Below the pieces are notes generated by a model. That model made no database searches. It was given only the letters and a program-made list of their open reading frames with translations, and had not been told where the DNA came from. Positions 15,381 to 19,927 of a DNA stretch of 19,927 nucleotides are shown one piece after another; positions within the stretch are counted from its first letter, which is position 1; the number at the start of each line of letters is the position of its first letter. This DNA comes from Candidatus Omnitrophota bacterium (GTDB lineage: Bacteria; Omnitrophota; Gorgyraeia; B26-G9), in the NCBI GenBank assembly GCA_023136735.1, contig JAGLQQ010000128.1, positions 1 to 19,927 on the forward strand. Direction: 5' to 3'. Made by a program: the position numbers and the translations under genes.

Positions 15381-15415
15381 GGGTTCTTTCTTGTTTAAGC
15401 TGCACGAAAGAACCT
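15381..15415. repeat. Inverted repeat with 9-bp perfect arms
   Basis: GGTTCTTTC (15382-15390) and GAAAGAACC (15406-15414) are perfect reverse complements around a 15-base loop. No T-run follows, so a second terminator is less likely than a DNA repeat or protein site. Confidence 0.55.
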
Positions 15416-15494
15416 GATTACACCGATTGAAAATCCGATTACACTGACATACTAATATAAATTAATCTCTGTAATCTTTTAATAATCTGTGTAA
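15416..15494. repeat. GATTACAC-type short repeats, direct and inverted
   Basis: GATTACAC occurs at 15416-15423 and 15437-15444. Near-inverted copies follow, CTGTAATC at 15469-15476 and AATCTGTGTAA at 15484-15494. The arrangement resembles degenerate intergenic repeat units and carries no reading frame. Confidence 0.45.
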
Positions 15495-15498
15495 ACAT

Positions 15499-15576
15499 GG
15501 GGCATTCTTAATTTGCTTTAATAACTTGCAAATCATTAAGTTATAGTAATCTATTCAGCTTAAATAAGAATGACCC
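15499..15576. repeat. Nested inverted repeat, MITE-like, upstream of ribBA
   Basis: GGGGCATTCTTA (15499-15510) and TAAGAATGACCC (15565-15576) are reverse complements at 11 of 12 positions. Between them, ATAACTT (15521-15527) and AAGTTAT (15538-15544) form an inner perfect hairpin. The 78-bp unit could be a small non-autonomous mobile repeat. No transposase is nearby. Confidence 0.45.
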
Positions 15577-15617
15577 AATTTATATTCACTAAGTACCATT
15601 AAACAAGGTATTCATTT

Positions 15618-16817
15618 ATGAAATTCAATACAATATCAGAAATAATTAATGACTTTAAAAAAGGCAAAATGGCCGTTATTCTTGATGATGCTAATCGAGA
15701 GAACGAAGGCGACTTGATTATGGCCGCAGAGCACGTTACGCATAAGCAGATAAATTTCATGGCAAAATACGGGCGAGGACTTATATGTACGGCAATGGAT
15801 TCAGCAAGGCTTGATGAGCTGGACATTCATCCCATGGTGGGTAAAAACCAGGCGCCAATGGGCACCGCCTTTACAGTTTCTGTTGACGCTAGAGATGGTA
15901 TTACTACAGGCATTTCTGCTCATGATAGAGCAAAAACGATTCAGATATTAATTGACTCAAAATCAAAGCCGCGTGACCTGGTTCGACCGGGACATATTTT
16001 CCCTCTTAAAGCTGTTGAAGGCGGAGTACTTGTTAGGGCTGGACATACAGAGGCTTGTGTTGATTTCATGAAGCTGGCTAAGTTAAAACCAGGTGGTATA
16101 ATATGTGAAATACTCAATGAAAACGGAACCATGGCCAGAACACCTCAGCTTTTTAAATTTGCGAAAAAACACAAATTAAAAATTGGAACAATAGCTGATT
16201 TGATAAAGTTCAGGCATCGTCATGATAAACTTGTGGAAAGAGTAACGACTACAAAACTGCCTACAGCTTTTGGAACTTTTAAGCTCCATGTATATAATTC
16301 AGAAGTTGATGATCATCCTCACCTTGCGCTTGTTAAAGGAAAAATAAAAGATCCAGTCTTAGTTAGAGTTCATTCTGAGTGCTTGACAGGGGATGTGTTC
16401 GCGTCAAAGCGCTGTGATTGCGGAAAACAGCTGCATTCGGCAATGAATATTATAAATAAAAATGGAGCAGGAGTTATCCTTTATATGCGTCAGGAAGGGC
16501 GAGGCGTTGGCCTTGCAAATAAAATCAAGGCATATGCTTTACAGGATCACGGCCTGGATACAGTTGAGGCGAATGAAAAACTTGGATTTAAAGCAGACCT
16601 AAGAGATTACGGAATAGGCGCTCAGATATTATCAGACCTAGGCATTAAAAAAATTCGGCTGCTTACAAATAATCCTAGTAAAATTATCGGACTACAGGGG
16701 TATGGACTAAAAATAGTCGAGCGAGTCGCGATTGAAATAGAGCCATCAAGTGGTAATAGAAAATACCTAAAGACAAAAAAGGAAAAATTAGGACATATGC
16801 TCAGCAATATTAAGTAA
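15618..16817 (+). CDS. ribBA: Bifunctional DHBP synthase / GTP cyclohydrolase II
   Basis: The fused enzyme makes both early riboflavin intermediates. The N-terminal half (residues 1-203) converts ribulose 5-phosphate to 3,4-dihydroxy-2-butanone 4-phosphate; it carries DDANRENEGD (metal/substrate loop), RPGHIFPL and GHTEACVD. The C-terminal half (about 205-399) opens the GTP imidazole ring; it carries HSECLTGD with zinc ligand C255, then KRCDCGKQL with C266 and C268, and RQEGRGVGL. Both active sites look intact and the length of 399 is normal for the fusion. AAGGT lies 10 bases upstream of the ATG, a modest ribosome-binding site. The gene is the first of the operon behind the FMN riboswitch. 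Confidence 0.97.
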   Translation: MKFNTISEIINDFKKGKMAVILDDANRENEGDLIMAAEHVTHKQINFMAKYGRGLICTAMDSARLDELDIHPMVGKNQAPMGTAFTVSVDARDGITTGISAHDRAKTIQILIDSKSKPRDLVRPGHIFPLKAVEGGVLVRAGHTEACVDFMKLAKLKPGGIICEILNENGTMARTPQLFKFAKKHKLKIGTIADLIKFRHRHDKLVERVTTTKLPTAFGTFKLHVYNSEVDDHPHLALVKGKIKDPVLVRVHSECLTGDVFASKRCDCGKQLHSAMNIINKNGAGVILYMRQEGRGVGLANKIKAYALQDHGLDTVEANEKLGFKADLRDYGIGAQILSDLGIKKIRLLTNNPSKIIGLQGYGLKIVERVAIEIEPSSGNRKYLKTKKEKLGHMLSNIK

Positions 16818-16826
16818 AAAGGAAAT

Positions 16827-16849
16827 ATCCCGCCATAAGGCGGCGGGAT
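16827..16849. repeat. GC-rich hairpin between ribBA and ribH
   Basis: ATCCCGCC (16827-16834) pairs perfectly with GGCGGGAT (16842-16849) around a 7-base loop. There is no T-run, so it is more likely an mRNA processing or stability element, or a leaky stop, than a full terminator. Confidence 0.5.
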
Positions 16850-16915
16850 TAATTCGCGCAATAACCTATGATCACTTTGGCTCCATAAGTTAAGTGCTCA
16901 TTAAAGGAGGAAGAT

Positions 16916-17380
16916 ATGAAAATAGTAGAAGCAAATTTGAGTGCTCAAGGAAAGAAGTTTGGGATATTAGTATCGCGTTTTAATGATTTTATTACTAAAA
17001 GGCTTATTGAGGGCGCAGTAACTGAGTTAAAAAGACATCAGGCTGACGAAGAAAAGATTGAGATTGTCTGGGTTCCGGGAGCTTTTGAGATGCCGTGTAT
17101 TGCACAGAAAATGGCTAAATCTAAGAAATATGATGCTTTGATCTGTCTTGCTGCTATTATAAGAGGTGAAACAGCGCATTTTGATTTTGTGGCCAGTGAG
17201 GCTGCAAAGGGAATAGCTAATATTTCTATGAATACAGGAGTTCCTGTTATTTTCGGAGTTATTACCGCGGAAAATCTTGAGCAGGCAATTGACCGCGCGG
17301 GAACAAAAAGCGGTAACAAAGGAGAAGATGCGGCAAGAGTGGCGATAGAGATGGCAAATTTAATGGAAACGGTAGGGTAA
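16916..17380 (+). CDS. ribH: 6,7-dimethyl-8-ribityllumazine synthase
   Basis: The enzyme condenses the RibB product with the aminoribityl pyrimidine to form lumazine, the substrate of riboflavin synthase. It has 154 residues, the usual size. Motifs are SRFND near the N-terminus, VPGAFEMP (53-60) and RGETAHFDFV with the catalytic H88, followed by NTGVPVIFGVIT. AAAGGAGG lies 6 bases before the ATG, a very strong ribosome-binding site. That may set high synthesis, as the protein assembles into a large capsid-like or pentameric complex. It is the second rib gene in the operon, about 100 bases after ribBA with a hairpin in the gap. Confidence 0.97.
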   Translation: MKIVEANLSAQGKKFGILVSRFNDFITKRLIEGAVTELKRHQADEEKIEIVWVPGAFEMPCIAQKMAKSKKYDALICLAAIIRGETAHFDFVASEAAKGIANISMNTGVPVIFGVITAENLEQAIDRAGTKSGNKGEDAARVAIEMANLMETVG

Positions 17381-17385
17381 TTTAT

Positions 17386-17802
17386 ATGAGAAAGCGTACG
17401 CACTCGCGTGAATGCGCATTGCAAATTCTTTATTCAGTTGACATTCGTAAGGCAGCTCCGCTTGTAGAGATATCAACTGACTATTGGCAGAAAAACAGCG
17501 AAGATGATACCGTTAAACAATTTGCTATGTTATTAGTTGAGGGAACCTGTAAGAATTTAAAGAATATCGATAAGCTTATAACAGAGTACACTGATAACTG
17601 GCGAATTGAGCGTATGGCGGTTATTGACCGCAACATTATTCGCATGGCCACCTTTGAGTTGATTTACCTAGAACAGATTCCTCCTAAAGTGGCGATTAAT
17701 GAAGCAGTAGATCTCGCGAAGAGATTTGGGGATGGTGAATCCGGCCGTTTTGTGAACGGGGTTCTGGACAAAATAAATAAACAAGAACGGAAAAATAAGT
17801 GA
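17386..17802 (+). CDS. nusB: Transcription antitermination/termination factor NusB
   Basis: NusB with S10 (NusE) binds boxA RNA and supports antitermination during rRNA transcription. The 138-residue protein has the typical N-terminus RKRTHSRECALQILYS, the ERMAVIDRNIIRMATFEL helix and the C-terminal PPKVAINEAVDLAKRFG and GRFVNGVLDKI. The ATG lies 5 bases after the ribH stop, so translation is probably coupled. The pairing ribH-nusB is widespread in bacteria. The stop overlaps the GTG start of the next gene by 4 bases (GTGA). Confidence 0.96.
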   Translation: MRKRTHSRECALQILYSVDIRKAAPLVEISTDYWQKNSEDDTVKQFAMLLVEGTCKNLKNIDKLITEYTDNWRIERMAVIDRNIIRMATFELIYLEQIPPKVAINEAVDLAKRFGDGESGRFVNGVLDKINKQERKNK

Positions 17803-18653
17803 ATTCAGATCGTAGATACATTGACTTGCATGTGCATACTAATTATTCAGACGGGACTTTTTCCCCAGTAGAAGTAGTCCGATACGCGATTGAAATAGAA
17901 CTTACAGCGATTGCAATTACAGATCATGATTGCGTTGATGGTATTCCCCCTGCAATGGATGAGGCAAAAGACAGAGGCCTTGAGATAATCCCCGGGTTAG
18001 AACTCGCTGCTGAAATTGAGGACTTTGAAATCCATATTATAGGCCTAATGATTGATTGGAAAGACCCCTGGTTGAAGGAACAATTAAGAGAAATACGTAA
18101 CGCGCGCAAAGAGCGTATGAAAAAGATGATCGAGAAACTAAACAATCTGGGTATTGGCATAAAACTAGAACAAGTCATGGCTTTAGGCCGGGAAGAAGGC
18201 GCAGTGGGAAGACTGCATTTAGCCAGGGCACTTCTTGAAGGCGGCTATATTCATAGCATTAGACAGGCATTTGTCCGATTTATTGGCAGAAATGGCCCCT
18301 GTTATGAGAAAAGAATGATCCTATCGCCTCAAAAGGCAATTGAGATGATAAAAAGAGTCAAAGGCATTCCCATATTTGCTCACCCGGGCAATATGCGGCA
18401 TGATGAAATCATCCCTGAGCTTATGGAATACGGGTTAATGGGAATCGAAGTTTTGCATATAGATCATAATTCAAATGCTTCAAATCACTATAAGCAGCTA
18501 GCTCAGAATCATGGACTTCTTTTGAGTGGAGGTTCTGATTGCCACGGTGCGGGTAAAGGATATCCGCTAATGGGCAGAGTAGAAGTTCCTTATTCCTTCC
18601 TGGAAACACTCAAAGAAGCGCAAAAAAAAGAATACGGCGTAAATCAGCAGTAA
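17799..18653 (+). CDS. PHP-domain phosphoesterase (RNase AM/YciV-like)
   Basis: This trinuclear-metal phosphoesterase of the PHP family has 284 residues from GTG 17799. Metal ligands are visible in order: DLHVHTNYSD (H11, H13, D18), TDHDC (D42, H43), GLELAAE (E68), FAHPGN and SGGSDCHG near the C-terminus. An insert domain at about 95-180 is typical of the YciV/TrpH group. Relatives remove 5' mononucleotides from RNA ends or dephosphorylate 3',5'-nucleoside bisphosphates. The 4-base overlap with nusB indicates coupled translation. A role in riboflavin synthesis is not established; dephosphorylation of the pyrimidine intermediate between RibD and RibH is a speculative possibility here. Confidence 0.9.
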   Translation: MNSDRRYIDLHVHTNYSDGTFSPVEVVRYAIEIELTAIAITDHDCVDGIPPAMDEAKDRGLEIIPGLELAAEIEDFEIHIIGLMIDWKDPWLKEQLREIRNARKERMKKMIEKLNNLGIGIKLEQVMALGREEGAVGRLHLARALLEGGYIHSIRQAFVRFIGRNGPCYEKRMILSPQKAIEMIKRVKGIPIFAHPGNMRHDEIIPELMEYGLMGIEVLHIDHNSNASNHYKQLAQNHGLLLSGGSDCHGAGKGYPLMGRVEVPYSFLETLKEAQKKEYGVNQQ

Positions 18654-18717
18654 CCCGTAATCTATAAACTAAGAATAAAAAAACCTAAGTGTTTATTCCA
18701 AAGTATAAGGCTAAAAA

Positions 18718-19827
18718 ATGAATGATCTTGATCTAAAATTCCTTAAAATGACAATCCCTTTAGCTAAAAAGGGGCTTGGCAGAGTTAGTCCAAATCCTCT
18801 GGTGGGTTCGGTTATAGTTAAAAGCGGTAAGATCATTTCAACTGGATACCATAAATACTGCGGTGGGGATCACGCGGAGATTAATGCTATAAAAAAAGCA
18901 AAACAAAGCTTGCGGGGAGCAATGCTTTATGTGAATTTAGAGCCTTGCGTTCATTTTGGACATACACCGCCTTGTAGTGATGCAATTATTAAAGCAGGGA
19001 TAAAGCGTGTTGTAATAGGACATAGAGATCCCAACCCCATAATCCGCGGAAAAGGCATAAGAAAACTAGTTAAGGCAGGAGTTTTAGTTGAAATTTGCGA
19101 GCAAGCTCAGGCATTTGAAGATTTAAATGAAATATTCATCAAATACATAACTTTAAAAACCCCCTTTGTTTGCGTAAAAACCGGACAGAGTTTAGACGGG
19201 AAAATTGCAGCCTCAAGCGGCCAGTCAAAATGGATTACCTCAAAAGCATCACGAAATAGGGCACAATATTTGAGGAAAAAATACGATTGTATTATGGTCG
19301 GCATAAATACAATATTAAAAGATAATCCATATTTAAGTTGCCGTTATCGGAATAAACTTGAACCCGATATACCAATCAAACTGATTATTGATTCTCAACT
19401 AAGAACACCTTTTAATGCCAATATTTTTAGTAAGCTGTCTCCAGCGCCTGTAATGATAGCGACAACAAAGGCTGCTTCCTTAGAAAAAATCAGCCAGTTT
19501 AATAATATGGGGGTAGATATTCTAATTTGTCCTCATGGAAAGACAAAAAAAGTCGATCTAAAATACCTCATGAACCAACTATATAAACATGAGATATCCA
19601 GCGTGCTAGTTGAAGGCGGCGCTCAGATAAACGGAGCATGTTTTGATGATAAAATTGCCGATAAGATTAGTTTTTTCACGGCACCTAAAATAATTGGCGG
19701 TGAAAACGCGATAAATTCCATAGGGGGTGAGGGGATTTCCAATTTGCAAAAAGCGGTTATTATTGATAAAATAAAAATAACTAAGCTGGATAAAGATTTA
19801 CTAATAGAAGGGAAAGTTAAGTATTAG
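18718..19827 (+). CDS. ribD: Bifunctional pyrimidine deaminase/reductase RibD
   Basis: RibD performs the second and third steps of the GTP branch. The N-terminal deaminase (about 1-145) has the zinc site HAE (H52, with E54) and PCVHFGHTPPC (C77, C86). The C-terminal reductase (about 147-369) has KTGQSLDGKIAA, IMVGINTILKDNP, VEGGAQINGACF and APKIIGG, matching the NADPH-dependent family. The length of 369 residues is normal and both domains look intact. AAGG lies 8 bases before the ATG. There is a 64-base gap after the PHP gene without a clear terminator, so it is likely still in the operon. It comes after ribBA and ribH, a less usual order. Confidence 0.96.
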   Translation: MNDLDLKFLKMTIPLAKKGLGRVSPNPLVGSVIVKSGKIISTGYHKYCGGDHAEINAIKKAKQSLRGAMLYVNLEPCVHFGHTPPCSDAIIKAGIKRVVIGHRDPNPIIRGKGIRKLVKAGVLVEICEQAQAFEDLNEIFIKYITLKTPFVCVKTGQSLDGKIAASSGQSKWITSKASRNRAQYLRKKYDCIMVGINTILKDNPYLSCRYRNKLEPDIPIKLIIDSQLRTPFNANIFSKLSPAPVMIATTKAASLEKISQFNNMGVDILICPHGKTKKVDLKYLMNQLYKHEISSVLVEGGAQINGACFDDKIADKISFFTAPKIIGGENAINSIGGEGISNLQKAVIIDKIKITKLDKDLLIEGKVKY

Positions 19828-19902
19828 GGTGTAGGTTGTGGGGGTATAGGGAGTAGGGCAAAGTGTGCTATCCTGAAATAGGCTAACAGAAAAGGGAGTA
19901 AA

Positions 19903-19927
19903 TTGTTTGGACATGAAAACTGTTTTT
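19903..19927 (+). other. Possible start of a further gene cut by the window end
   Basis: GGGAG (19895-19899) is followed by TTG at 19903 and by ATG at 19914 in another frame. Both are open to the last base, but fewer than ten codons are visible. Neither N-terminus matches riboflavin synthase (MFTGII). Only the suggestive ribosome-binding site supports a gene here. Confidence 0.25.

Noticed and set aside
15416..15494. CRISPR-like repeats (GATTACAC units)
   Set aside because: Units are short, few, irregularly spaced and partly inverted; no array with constant spacers and no cas gene.
17038..17424. Long minus-strand ORF opposite ribH and nusB
   Set aside because: It is antisense to two clear genes, lacks a ribosome-binding site and has no recognisable motif.
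19903..19927. Start of ribE (riboflavin synthase)
   Set aside because: Neither visible frame begins with the family's MFTGII-like N-terminus; too short to name.

Overview
The window reads as chromosomal DNA of a low-GC, Gram-negative, probably uncultured bacterium. Evidence for an outer membrane is a phospholipase A1-type beta-barrel protein, several signal peptides and a lipoprotein-type signal. The mix of a cyclase-TPR protein, a GT-C/TPR membrane protein, an ECF sigma/anti-sigma pair and this riboflavin gene order suits a PVC-related candidate phylum such as Omnitrophota. That placement is inference from gene content only; no rRNA or marker gene is present.

Layout. Positions 1-380 hold a short membrane-protein remnant (PAP2-like). 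On the minus strand, 383-1993 encodes a class III nucleotide cyclase with one membrane segment and TPRs. It is divergent from a two-gene unit with a Cys-containing hypothetical protein (2108-2830) and a membrane-anchored GH16 glucanase (2852-3712). From 3.7 to 6.9 kb, three broken genes alternate with intact ones: an NTF2-like lipoprotein with two frameshifts, a membrane protein with two in-frame stops, and a ferritin-like protein lacking its N-terminal half. The intact genes are an RluA-type pseudouridine synthase and an SGNH hydrolase. Next come a PldA-type phospholipase, a 50-residue peptide with a cysteine-rich tail, and 3-methyladenine DNA glycosylase I.

The 8.78-11.29 kb segment is a compact operon. 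Two exported, highly charged repeat proteins are followed by an ECF sigma factor and a zinc-finger anti-sigma factor. A strong promoter and a structured leader with a terminator-like hairpin precede a response regulator-GGDEF diguanylate cyclase (11590-12507). An ACT-domain protein and a GT-C/TPR membrane protein follow.

The last 5 kb is a riboflavin locus. A promoter, an FMN riboswitch and an intrinsic terminator are followed by a 257-bp repeat-bearing gap and then ribBA, ribH, nusB, a PHP phosphoesterase and ribD. RibBA makes the two early intermediates from GTP and ribulose 5-phosphate, RibD processes the pyrimidine branch, and RibH joins the branches to give lumazine. Riboflavin synthase itself is not seen; the window ends just as another gene may begin.
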